Origin: JACVRN01 sp036389255
Lineage (GTDB): Bacteria; Acidobacteriota; Blastocatellia; Pyrinomonadales; Pyrinomonadaceae
Assembly (NCBI GenBank): GCA_036389255.1
Contig: DASVQI010000006.1
Span: forward strand, 186,001-250,000
Direction of reading: 5' to 3'
Length of the DNA stretch: 64,000 bases
Part shown: piece by piece, positions 7,973-16,425 of the stretch
Position numbering within the stretch: position 1 is the stretch's first letter
Layout of the letters: the number at the start of each line of letters is the position of its first letter
Made by a program: the position numbers and the translations under genes
The notes under the pieces: model-generated
The model's database searches: none
What the model saw: the letters and a program-made list of their open reading frames with translations, nothing else
What the model was told of the DNA's origin: nothing

Positions 7973-8308
7973 TTAACCTCTATTGATTGCTTTGAGCTGC
8001 TGTAGAAGCAGATGAAAACGGGAGTTCATCTCTCGAATCATTTGGCGATTCTGTTGTGAATGCTCACGGCGCGTCTTGTCCTCTTTCTGCCGAAACGCGC
8101 AAGCAGCCCGCATCGGTTCGACTTGATCGGCTTTGAGGTAGCGTTTCTTGAGTCTGCCGTTAATGCGGACAAAGTAGTAGTAGTACGCTCCGTGTAGTTT
8201 GCCCCGCGCGCACTTGCAGGAGGCTTTGCCACAGCGAACGAACTGACGATGAACCGTGCCACCGTGAGCGGCCATCTTAGGTAACAGATTTCCGGTTTTG
8301 TTTTTCAT
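7973..8308 (-). CDS. DUF6788-like Cys-motif protein
   Basis: This 111-residue protein has an N-terminal cluster with C26, C31 and C33 (RCGKASCKCARG), followed by HGAYYYYFVR and a basic KKRYLKADQ segment. This pattern is familiar from a small domain family common in Acidobacteriota and other genomes near mobile DNA (DUF6788, from memory). The C-terminal half is a charged helix. The Cys residues suggest zinc binding, perhaps for nucleic acid contact. It is directly upstream of the 359-residue gene in the same operon. Confidence 0.65.
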   Translation of the reverse strand: MKNKTGNLLPKMAAHGGTVHRQFVRCGKASCKCARGKLHGAYYYYFVRINGRLKKRYLKADQVEPMRAACAFRQKEDKTRREHSQQNRQMIREMNSRFHLLLQQLKAINRG

Positions 8309-8444
8309 CTCTCTCCCCTCCCCGGCTCTCAGGGCTTAACATCTTTTTTATTTCGATCTTCGCTAACAGAACAGATCAGCAATTTATCGTCACGACCGTC
8401 ACCCGCGTCATCTGACCGTGTGTTGTTGGTTTTAGTGATGACGA

Positions 8445-10754
8445 TCAAAACTCAAGATCGTCATCGTCCTCTCTAGGATCGTCACTCGTTGATTCAGTAA
8501 GAAAGGCATCTTCCGTTGAAGGTGACGATAATGACGCTGGTGACGATGTTTTGCCCTTATATTCTAGTGTGATGGAACTGCCCGCTTTTGTTCTCCCTAC
8601 TTGGCAATCAATGCCTATAGCTCGTAGGTTAGGTGCGACCCTCTTCACCGCTCCGCTCAGGAGGTTAGGACGCTTTGGCCACCCTTGCTGCTTTTTAACT
8701 TCTTCGCTCGCTCGCTGATTCAAAGCTTCTAAGAGTTCTGAAGATTTACCCTTCCAATTCCCCTGCTCCTGTACAAATTCGATCAAGGTCGAAGCAATTG
8801 GCGAAGCCTCAAGAGCCAAGTCATTTGCACTCTCACGATTTCCCATTAAAGCCCTAATACAAGCTCCACTGTTCAGACCCATGCTCGCCTCTGCTGCCGT
8901 CGCCCAGAGCGCAAAATCAGCCATACGCGGCATCTGCTCTAGCCGCACGCTCTCTATGGTGCTCAGGGCATGGCTCACAGAATCAAGCAGTCCTCCCAGA
9001 ATAAACGGGCGAATGTATTCAAACTCTTTCCATACTTCCGCCTCTGGCTTTCTCTTTTCTGGCGGAATAGTAGGAAGATGAATAATCACTGAGCGGTCAA
9101 GTAGGTCGCTTCGAGTCGTAAGCTCTTCAATGCCGTTTAGGATGATAGGACGCATCGCCATGAATAACGTCTCTTCATCGTTTTCATAGAGTGTTCGTGT
9201 AGCAAATCCGCCCCCTGTAGAGAGCCTGCACAGAGCATCAGAAAGCCAGACAGGAAGCTTTGAAAGATTATCGAGAGCGACTACCCAGCCATTTGTAGCT
9301 GCGAGCATCAAATCGCGCTCATCTCTTTGCTCGCTCCTAAGCGGCGCTACATTCGGATCAATCAAATCGCGCAGCATCTTTGAAACAGTAGATTTTGCGC
9401 TTCCCTGCTCGCCATGAATTACCAAGACAGGAAACGGGAAGCCGGGTCTGAAAGCCGCTACAAGCCAAGATATAAGCAAAGGCCAATCTGCATCGCTTAT
9501 ATTCACAAGTTGGCGTAGGGATGAAACAGAATCTCCTGTAACTGGAAGAGGCAAAGCCCTCATGCCTTTAGTGCGACGAAACTTTACTGGAGCTTCACTG
9601 ACAATCTTCCAACCCTCAGTTGAAATCTTTACAACTCGCCACTCTTCATCACATAAATCAAGCCAGATGCATCCGTCTTTTGAAGCCAAACGTATGTGAG
9701 TATCAATTTCAGCCCCGTCATGGCGTGTGATGCCATGAAGAGTGTTCAGAGCATCCTGTAAAGCCTGCGCGTTCGGAATTGCGCTTTCTGATTCGTAGTA
9801 GCGTTTTGATAGCCAGTCTCGAAAGCCCCTGGACTTCAAAGCCCATGTCTCAAAATGACCTTTAACCGGAATTGTAGCGTATGTATCGCCCTCGCTGGTG
9901 TGAAACAGCTCTGCGTCTTCGATTAGGTCAACCAGAACAGTTGATTGAGACCTCCTCTTTGTCTTTTCATCTTCTGGCGAGTGAGCCGCGTCGAACAAGG
10001 CACAGACATAACCTGCGCCCTTTAGTGCGAGCAGATCGTCTACGCCATTGATACTATCCAGTTCAGGCAATTCGACAAATAGCACGACAGCACCGCGTCT
10101 AGTTAGTTCTTTACTCAGTTCGCGCCTTGCTGCTTGTACACTATCATCTGTTTTTACGTTAACATCGAAAAGGATATAAACGATGCGCCCTTTCCATTTA
10201 ATCAGGTCTAAATCAGGGATGACACCCTTAACATCTTGTCTTTGACCCTTTTCGTTATCTGCTTTTCCGACAGTGCCTCGCCAATTCCAAACACCTGATA
10301 GTCCAATTGGAAGAAAAGAAGGCGTTGGGGCAGCATCAGGAAGCCCATGCCAAGAGAGTTCCCATAGAGCCAGAGTCTTTTTTTCGCCTTCTGTAATGCA
10401 AATCGGCAGGGTCGAATCTGTAAGCCACTCACTAGAGGTCATTGGCACGAAGTAAAGAAGGTTTCCTTTGCCTGGTGGTGAAAGATATTTCGCTTTAGCT
10501 TTAATCGTGCCATCTGACTTTTGCTCCAAGTCCGGGTTATCGCGACGCAGGCGGTACTCGCGCGGGCAAGGTTCATCCGGTAAGAAGTAGGGAAAGACAA
10601 GGCCAGAGTAATCGGCGTTGCCATTTCTTCCGACAATCAGGCCCCCGTTATAGGTATCAACGCGGAAGATACCCGCAGATAGGGCTAATGCAGGACTGAT
10701 AAACGAAGTCGCCAGTAGTCTTACATCAGCATCGGTTAAGGACTGCTTGTTCAT
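8445..10754 (-). CDS. Primase-helicase-like replication protein (DUF3854 + SF3-like ATPase)
   Basis: This 769-residue protein has two parts. The N-terminal half contains a TOPRIM-like DUF3854 region: acidic motif ITEGEKKTLAL near 120-130 and ILFDVN near 194-200. The C-terminal half is a P-loop ATPase with Walker A GEQGSAKST (448-456) and Walker B WVVALDN (490-496, acidic D495), followed by an arginine/sensor region, similar to phage and plasmid D5-like helicases. The tail ends in acidic residues. It probably primes and unwinds element DNA after excision. It lies in the minus-strand block with the excisionase-like genes, 11 bases downstream of them. Confidence 0.8.
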   Translation of the reverse strand: MNKQSLTDADVRLLATSFISPALALSAGIFRVDTYNGGLIVGRNGNADYSGLVFPYFLPDEPCPREYRLRRDNPDLEQKSDGTIKAKAKYLSPPGKGNLLYFVPMTSSEWLTDSTLPICITEGEKKTLALWELSWHGLPDAAPTPSFLPIGLSGVWNWRGTVGKADNEKGQRQDVKGVIPDLDLIKWKGRIVYILFDVNVKTDDSVQAARRELSKELTRRGAVVLFVELPELDSINGVDDLLALKGAGYVCALFDAAHSPEDEKTKRRSQSTVLVDLIEDAELFHTSEGDTYATIPVKGHFETWALKSRGFRDWLSKRYYESESAIPNAQALQDALNTLHGITRHDGAEIDTHIRLASKDGCIWLDLCDEEWRVVKISTEGWKIVSEAPVKFRRTKGMRALPLPVTGDSVSSLRQLVNISDADWPLLISWLVAAFRPGFPFPVLVIHGEQGSAKSTVSKMLRDLIDPNVAPLRSEQRDERDLMLAATNGWVVALDNLSKLPVWLSDALCRLSTGGGFATRTLYENDEETLFMAMRPIILNGIEELTTRSDLLDRSVIIHLPTIPPEKRKPEAEVWKEFEYIRPFILGGLLDSVSHALSTIESVRLEQMPRMADFALWATAAEASMGLNSGACIRALMGNRESANDLALEASPIASTLIEFVQEQGNWKGKSSELLEALNQRASEEVKKQQGWPKRPNLLSGAVKRVAPNLRAIGIDCQVGRTKAGSSITLEYKGKTSSPASLSSPSTEDAFLTESTSDDPREDDDDLEF

Positions 10755-10765
10755 TTTTCAATCCT

Positions 10766-10963
10766 TTAAGCACCATCAGGTTTGTGTTCAATTTGCCCGC
10801 CGCGCTCTATCCATTGCCTGATAGCTTCTGCGTCAAAGCGATATTGCCGCTCGCCAAGACGAATCACAGGAATCGCATTACGACGAGCTAATTCATAAAC
10901 GCGTTGGCGATCAACTCGAAGCAGCGCTGCCACTTCGTCAGCAATTAGTATTTGTCGTTCCAT
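10766..10963 (-). CDS. Excisionase/AlpA-like helix-turn-helix protein (second copy)
   Basis: This 65-residue protein is a single winged-helix MerR/excisionase-type DNA-binding domain: LIADEVAALLRVDRQRVYEL then IRLGERQYRFDAEAIRQWI. I chose the Met at 10961-10963 because an AAGGGGAA ribosome site precedes it; the longer frame overlaps the previous gene. It lies 13 bases downstream of a related HTH gene and just upstream of the primase-helicase. Such proteins bend DNA as recombination directionality factors or activate the integrase. Confidence 0.8.
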   Translation of the reverse strand: MERQILIADEVAALLRVDRQRVYELARRNAIPVIRLGERQYRFDAEAIRQWIERGGQIEHKPDGA

Positions 10964-10976
10964 CTCGATTCCCCTT

Positions 10977-11165
10977 CTACCGTGCCTTACGCTCGTTGCG
11001 CTTGATGTATTCGTCCAAGTGAGCTTGTGTGAATAGGACTCTACGCCCGCTTCTAACATGAGTGATATTTTTCCGCGCCAGTTCTCGATCAATAGTTGCG
11101 ACTGATAGGCCGAGCCGCCGCGCTGCTTCTCTTCGGTCAAAGGTCTGAGTTTGGTTTGTCTCCAT
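10977..11165 (-). CDS. Excisionase/HTH_17-like DNA-binding protein
   Basis: This 62-residue single-domain protein has the pattern DRREAARRLGLSVATIDREL...HVRSGRRVLFTQAHLDEYI, typical of HTH_17 excisionase-family proteins. It is the first gene of the minus-strand replication block. The tandem with a second, diverged HTH gene suggests a pair acting on different sites, for example excision and promoter control. The start is well placed and the gene is short but complete. Confidence 0.82.
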   Translation of the reverse strand: METNQTQTFDRREAARRLGLSVATIDRELARKNITHVRSGRRVLFTQAHLDEYIKRNERKAR

Positions 11166-11188
11166 CTTCTGTCCTCCATAAAAATCAG

Positions 11189-11218
11189 TAGGCCGCCGCT
11201 CTTATCAGCGACGGCCTA
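11189..11218 (-). terminator. Rho-independent terminator after the 442-residue gene
   Basis: TAGGCCGCCGCT (11189-11200) pairs with AGCGACGGCCTA (11207-11218) with one mismatch and a 6-base loop. On the minus strand the stem is followed shortly by ATTTTTA. It separates the unknown 442-residue gene from the HTH/primase block. Confidence 0.6.
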
Positions 11219-11254
11219 TAATTATCAGAAGCCTTCTATTTCTGTCTCGACCCC

Positions 11255-11291
11255 AACTAGGTATAGAACTTTGATTTTTTTATACCTAGTT
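11255..11291. repeat. 11-bp inverted repeat overlapping a stop codon
   Basis: AACTAGGTATA (11255-11265) and TATACCTAGTT (11281-11291) are perfect inverted copies with a 15-base A/T-rich loop. The right arm covers the stop codon of the minus-strand 442-residue gene. There is no T-run directly after the stem on the minus strand, so it may protect the mRNA end or bind a protein rather than terminate. Confidence 0.5.
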
Positions 11292-12614
11292 GCCCTCTTC
11301 ATCCTCCGCAGGTTTAAATGTTGTCTTTTCAATAGCATCTGCGACACCACGAAACCCCATATCATCTTCGCGTATCCAGATTGGCTCCTGTGCAGTAGCT
11401 AGAGGAGTACCTAAAAGATAATGCCAAATACCCGATACCGTACTTTGAGGGGCTAATAAAGAAGGTATATATACTTCGTCATTAACTACACTCTCTTTAG
11501 TGGACTTTTCAAGATAATCTTGAACCGATGACTGATCTAACCCAAAGAACCAAGCTGCAAATGCGTTGCGGAAGACTTTCCAGCTTTGTCTTAGTGATTT
11601 GCCGTCCTCATTAAAGCCAACAAATTTTCTTCCACCCTTCTCACCATCATCTCTCAAAAACTCCATTACTCTTTCGCCAGAAATTCTTGTATGTCGAAAA
11701 TCCGTATAGGGGCGTCTGCTGAAAGACCGGAGTTCGACTTCAACTTTTGCCAGAATCTCTTCGACTTCTCCAATCATGCCAAAAGCATCAGCCTCCAAGT
11801 TCTCCCAAGCAAAATGTAGAGCGGTATTTTCATCTTCCAATTGCAAGCCATACCAACTCATTTTGAGCGCGAGAGCAGCTTCCTTTGAAATCGCTCTATC
11901 TCTAGCGGCTTCATACAAAGTTTTACTGATAGCTTTTAAATTTCTTTCAGCAGTTCTAAGATCATCCACGCCCTCAAATTCATCCTTAAAGGCTCGTTCC
12001 CATCCTTCTCTGGGAATGATGTCATCCCGTTTGATTACACGTCTGGTGTAGATCACTCGCTGCCAGTGATAGATAGCAAATATAATAACGGGATGGCCGA
12101 TAGACGCAGGATTGGCCTTAATGGATTCAAAAATATCTATTGTTTCCACACGCCTCTGGTAACTGTTGGAGAAGCTGATATACGCATAAGGGCGACTTTC
12201 CCTTTCTGGTGATGATCTATCATCTATCTCAATTATGGCATCGGAAACTTCTCCAAAGTCGAGCCACACGTTTGCAAAGCCCTCCATACGTATGGAACTG
12301 TCAGAAATGCGCGCCCTCTCATGAAAAGAGAGGTTCTTCTTTCCAGTTTCTAGCTTTTCCCTATCTTGCTCTGAAAGATAGAAAACAGATGCACTTGTCC
12401 TACTCGCAGTTCTGTTTAATAAGTCCAGCTTTTCTTGCTCGGAGAGTTTGTTGAATTTAGCAAGAAGGTCGTCTTTTTCCTCTTGGGTATAGGTTGCTAA
12501 ATAGCGGGTGTAAACGAGAAAATCTTCAAGACGTGCGAAGCGGTAATCAAAATATGGCGTAAGACTCGCCTTAGCTCTTATTTTAATCAACTCTTCAAGC
12601 AGTTCTTCACTCAT
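11286..12614 (-). CDS. Unknown protein divergent from the hsd operon
   Basis: I do not recognise this 442-residue protein. It has no signal peptide or membrane segment. The first ~110 residues are helical and charged. The middle has mixed alpha/beta character with segments such as PVIIFAIYHWQRVIYTRRVI, and the C-terminal part is again helical. The start at 12614 is chosen because GGAGG lies 8 bases upstream; an in-frame Met 5 codons earlier lacks one. It is transcribed away from hsdM across a 164-base shared upstream region, and type I systems often carry accessory genes of unknown role here. An accessory restriction or anti-phage role is inference. Confidence 0.6.
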   Translation of the reverse strand: MSEELLEELIKIRAKASLTPYFDYRFARLEDFLVYTRYLATYTQEEKDDLLAKFNKLSEQEKLDLLNRTASRTSASVFYLSEQDREKLETGKKNLSFHERARISDSSIRMEGFANVWLDFGEVSDAIIEIDDRSSPERESRPYAYISFSNSYQRRVETIDIFESIKANPASIGHPVIIFAIYHWQRVIYTRRVIKRDDIIPREGWERAFKDEFEGVDDLRTAERNLKAISKTLYEAARDRAISKEAALALKMSWYGLQLEDENTALHFAWENLEADAFGMIGEVEEILAKVEVELRSFSRRPYTDFRHTRISGERVMEFLRDDGEKGGRKFVGFNEDGKSLRQSWKVFRNAFAAWFFGLDQSSVQDYLEKSTKESVVNDEVYIPSLLAPQSTVSGIWHYLLGTPLATAQEPIWIREDDMGFRGVADAIEKTTFKPAEDEEGN

Positions 12615-12778
12615 AGAGAAAACCTCCATTTTTAGCGTTGTGAATGAGAATACAATTTTAAATGGGTATTAAATTGAGCCTAAAATAATTTTCATGTAAA
12701 TTAACGCGGTACTAAGTCTCACGTTAGGGCTTCATACCAGGCAAATTTCAGTCATATAAGGGCTTCAATTAGAAGGTT

Positions 12779-15268
12779 ATGGCAATCAAGAAAAGCGAGT
12801 TATACAGCTCCCTCTGGAAAAGCTGCGATGAGTTACGTGGAGGTATGGATGCCTCGCAGTACAAGGATTACGTGCTTGTATTGTTGTTCATCAAGTACGT
12901 GTCGGACAAGTACGCGGGCAACCCAGATGCTCTAATTGAAGTGCCCGAAGGCGGCGGCTTTAAGGATATGGTCGCGCTCAAGGGGCAGAAGAATATCGGG
13001 GAGCGGATGAACATAATCATCAGCACGTTGGCAGAAGCTAATAACCTGAAGGGCGTGATTGACGTTGCTGATTTTAACGATGATGACAAGCTTGGCAAAG
13101 GTAAAGAGATGGTGGACAGGCTCTCGAACCTGATCCGCATTTTTGAAGACCCTAGACTGGATTTCAGCCGCAATCGCGCCGAAGGCGACGACATTCTGGG
13201 AGATGCCTATGAGTATCTAATGCGTCACTTCGCCACCGAATCGGGAAAGAGCAAAGGGCAGTTCTACACTCCCGCCGAAGTATCCCGCATTATGGCGAAA
13301 GTAATAGGCATAAATGAGTCTGTCAGCCAAACGCAAACTATATACGACCCAACATGCGGTAGCGGCTCACTCTTGCTCAAAGCTGCCGACGAGGCCGAGA
13401 GAGGTCTTACCATCTATGGGCAGGAGATGGACAATGCAACCGCCGCGCTCGCCAAGATGAATATGATCCTGCACGATCAGCCTACGGCGGAGATTTGGCA
13501 GGACAATAGTCTTTCCTCGCCGCATTTCCTTGACCGAAACGGTCATCTGAAAACATTCGATTTTGTAGTCGCCAATCCTCCGTTTTCATTCAAAGCCTGG
13601 GGGAGCGGCTTTGATCCTCATAGCGATATTTACGGGCGATTCAAAGATTACGGCGTGCCGCCTGCAAAGAACGGCGATTATGCTTTTCTCTTGCACGTCA
13701 TTAAATCGCTGAAAAGCAAAGGCAAGGGCGCAATCATTTTGCCGCATGGTGTTCTGTTTCGCGGCAATGTCGAGGGGGATATACGTAAGAATCTTATCCA
13801 AAAGGGCTACATCAAAGGCATCATTGGCTTGCCGCCAAATCTCTTTTATGGGACGGGCATCCCAGCGTGCATCATCGTCATTGATAAGGAGAATGCCGAC
13901 TCACGGCGCGGCATTTTTATGATTGATGCTAGTCGCGGCTTTGTCAAAGATGGGAATAAGAACCGTCTGCGCCATCAGGATATTCACAAGATCGTGGATG
14001 TCTTCAATAATCAGATTAAAATCGAAAAATACTCCCGGATGGTTCACCATTCGGAAATTGCTGATGAGAAGAACTGTTACAATCTGAACATCGCGCGCTA
14101 CATTGATAGCCAAGAACCCGAAGATATTCAGGACATAGAGGCGCATCTGCTAGGCGGCATTCCGAATCGCGACATTAAGGCGTTGGAGAGCTACTGGCAA
14201 GTCTGCCCCACGCTCGAAGGTGAGTTGTTCGGTGAGAGCGAGCGGGCGGGCTACTCAAGATTGAAGGTCGAACAGAGCGACATCAAGAGAGCCATTTACG
14301 AGCATCCCGAATTTGTCGCTTATGCCAATGAAGTTGATGAGCTTTTCCGCAGGTGGCGCGAGAAGAATACGCTGCTACTAAAGGACATAGAGGTCGGTGC
14401 GAAGCCGAAGATGTTGATTCGTGATCTGTCGGAGGGCATTCTGCAAACCTTCGAGGATATTCACCTGATTGACAGGTATGACGTCTACCAGCATTTGATG
14501 AGCTACTGGGCGGACGTAATGCAAGACGACGTTTATATGATAGCGGTTGATGGCTGGCAGGCAAACATGGATTTGATACCGCCTAAGCTCATCATTGAAC
14601 GTTATTTTCCCGAAGAACAGCGAGCCATCGAACAACTTGAAGCGGATAAGGAGACTATTACGCGCCAGCGTGAAGAAATTGAAGAGGAGCACAGTGGTGA
14701 GGAGGGTATTTTGGAGGCTCTAAAAAATGGAAAGGGCAAAATCACAAAGGGTGCTGTCCAAAAGAGAGTAATGGAGTCAAAGGATAGAATCCTAGAAAGC
14801 GCTGAAACTTCATTCGAGCAAAAGAGATTAGTTAAGGCAATCAAGAAGGATTTCGCCAAGATAAAGTGGGATAGAGGGATTAAGGACGAAGCTGAGCTAT
14901 TCGCAGAGTTAGATGCGCTTTACGATTACTTACTGTTGATTGAGAGCGAAGCCGCCGCCGCGAAAAAAGTAAAAGACGCCAAAACTGCTCTTGACCAGAA
15001 TGTTATAGCTAAGTACGGCGAGTTGGAAACGGACGAAGTAAAGACTTTGGTAGTTGACGACAAGTGGATCGCGGCCCTTGACCAATCTGTCAAATCGGAA
15101 ATGGAACGCATCTCGCGGAAGTTGACGCAGAGGATCAAGACTTTGGCGGAACGATATACTTCTCCGTTACCCCAGCTAACCACCGAAGTCGAAGATTTGT
15201 CCATGAGGGTTAGTGCGCATCTTAACAGAATGGGGCTTGAATGGAATTACCAAAAGGCTACAAATTAA
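12779..15268 (+). CDS. hsdM: Type I restriction-modification methyltransferase subunit HsdM
   Basis: This 829-residue protein starts with the HsdM N-terminal helical domain and continues with the N6-adenine methylase domain: GQFYTP (160-165), SAM-binding motif I DPTCGSGS (190-197) and catalytic motif NPPFS (266-270). It is longer than a standard HsdM (about 500). Residues beyond ~470 form an extra helical, coiled-coil-rich C-terminal region typical of the long HsdM subgroup. It methylates adenine in the DNA target chosen by HsdS and forms the M2S core. It overlaps hsdS by 28 bases, so the two are translationally linked. Confidence 0.95.
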   Translation: MAIKKSELYSSLWKSCDELRGGMDASQYKDYVLVLLFIKYVSDKYAGNPDALIEVPEGGGFKDMVALKGQKNIGERMNIIISTLAEANNLKGVIDVADFNDDDKLGKGKEMVDRLSNLIRIFEDPRLDFSRNRAEGDDILGDAYEYLMRHFATESGKSKGQFYTPAEVSRIMAKVIGINESVSQTQTIYDPTCGSGSLLLKAADEAERGLTIYGQEMDNATAALAKMNMILHDQPTAEIWQDNSLSSPHFLDRNGHLKTFDFVVANPPFSFKAWGSGFDPHSDIYGRFKDYGVPPAKNGDYAFLLHVIKSLKSKGKGAIILPHGVLFRGNVEGDIRKNLIQKGYIKGIIGLPPNLFYGTGIPACIIVIDKENADSRRGIFMIDASRGFVKDGNKNRLRHQDIHKIVDVFNNQIKIEKYSRMVHHSEIADEKNCYNLNIARYIDSQEPEDIQDIEAHLLGGIPNRDIKALESYWQVCPTLEGELFGESERAGYSRLKVEQSDIKRAIYEHPEFVAYANEVDELFRRWREKNTLLLKDIEVGAKPKMLIRDLSEGILQTFEDIHLIDRYDVYQHLMSYWADVMQDDVYMIAVDGWQANMDLIPPKLIIERYFPEEQRAIEQLEADKETITRQREEIEEEHSGEEGILEALKNGKGKITKGAVQKRVMESKDRILESAETSFEQKRLVKAIKKDFAKIKWDRGIKDEAELFAELDALYDYLLLIESEAAAAKKVKDAKTALDQNVIAKYGELETDEVKTLVVDDKWIAALDQSVKSEMERISRKLTQRIKTLAERYTSPLPQLTTEVEDLSMRVSAHLNRMGLEWNYQKATN

Positions 15269-16425
15269 CTGATGTCGGTTTAGTTCCTAAAGATTGGGAA
15301 GTAAAGAAACTCAGTGATTTCGTTTCTCTTCGAAGAGGACATGATCTGACTGAGTCTGAGCGAACGCTTGGCAACATCCCCGTCATGAGTGCTGCTGGTC
15401 AATATGGCTTCCACAACATTGCTATCGCAAAAGGGCCGGGGGTAGTAGTAGGACGAAGTGGTGCATCGTTTGGGCAAGTTCATTTTTGCGAGAGTGATTA
15501 TTGGCCTCATAATACTGCCCTATATGTCACAGACTTTCACAATAACTGTCCGCGTTTCGTTTACTATCGACTGAAAAACATCAATTTCAGTCGATATAAT
15601 ACAGGAGGTGCACAGCCGTCTCTAAATCGTAATTTTATCTCCTCAATTCTGATTCAATTGCCAGAATTTGATGAACAGCAAGCTATTGCAGGGGCATTGA
15701 GCGACATTGATACTCTTACTACTACCCTTGACCAACTTATCACCAAAAAGCGAAACATTAAACAAGGTGCGATACAGCAGTTACTGACAGCCCAAACGCG
15801 CTTGGCAGGCTTTACTGATAAATGGGACAAAAGAAGATTGGGCGAAATCGGTAATACTTATATCGGTCTTTCTGGTAAATCAAAACGGGATTTTGAGGAT
15901 GGTAACTTGCCATATATCACATTTCTCAATGTGATGAATAACAAAGCAATTAACATCAATATGTTTGGACTTGTACGTATTAAGCCAAATGAACGACAAA
16001 ACAGAGTATTAAAGAACGATATACTTTTTAATACTTCATCTGAAACACCAGAAGAAATAGGAATGTGTTCTGTATTACTAAGCGATATTGAAGAGCTTTA
16101 CTTAAATAGTTTTTGCTTTGGCTTTAGGCTCACTAAAAACTCGAATGCCCATCCTTTGTTTTTAGTTTATTACCTGAGAAGCAGCTTCGGTCGGCAATTG
16201 TTCTATTCATTAGGTCAAGGTGCAACTAGATATAATCTGTCAAAAAGAAACTTTAATAATATTGAAATTCCATTCCCGGCTTTTGCGGAACAAGAGGCTA
16301 TCGCTCGAACTCTCAATGATATGGAAGCAGAGATCGAAAAGATTGAGCAGCAGCGCGACAAATACAAGGCCATCAAGCAAGGCATGATGCAGGAACTACT
16401 CACTGGAAAGACAAGGTTAATATGA
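15241..16425 (+). CDS. hsdS: Type I restriction-modification specificity subunit HsdS
   Basis: This 394-residue protein has the two-half layout of HsdS: target recognition domain 1 (about 15-150), a conserved helix (about 155-195, LSDIDTLTTTLDQLITKKRN), domain 2 (about 200-350) and a second helix at the end (LNDMEAEIEKIEQQRDKYK). The two helices form the spacer that fixes the gap in a bipartite target. The methylation sequence cannot be predicted here. Base composition is lower in G+C than hsdM, as often seen for exchanged HsdS genes. The gene overlaps hsdM upstream and the next gene by 4 bases. Confidence 0.93.
   Translation: MELPKGYKLTDVGLVPKDWEVKKLSDFVSLRRGHDLTESERTLGNIPVMSAAGQYGFHNIAIAKGPGVVVGRSGASFGQVHFCESDYWPHNTALYVTDFHNNCPRFVYYRLKNINFSRYNTGGAQPSLNRNFISSILIQLPEFDEQQAIAGALSDIDTLTTTLDQLITKKRNIKQGAIQQLLTAQTRLAGFTDKWDKRRLGEIGNTYIGLSGKSKRDFEDGNLPYITFLNVMNNKAININMFGLVRIKPNERQNRVLKNDILFNTSSETPEEIGMCSVLLSDIEELYLNSFCFGFRLTKNSNAHPLFLVYYLRSSFGRQLFYSLGQGATRYNLSKRNFNNIEIPFPAFAEQEAIARTLNDMEAEIEKIEQQRDKYKAIKQGMMQELLTGKTRLI

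Noticed and set aside
10966..11179. Extended N-terminus for the second excisionase-like gene
   Set aside because: It would overlap the whole first HTH gene in another frame; the internal Met at 10963 has a good ribosome site.
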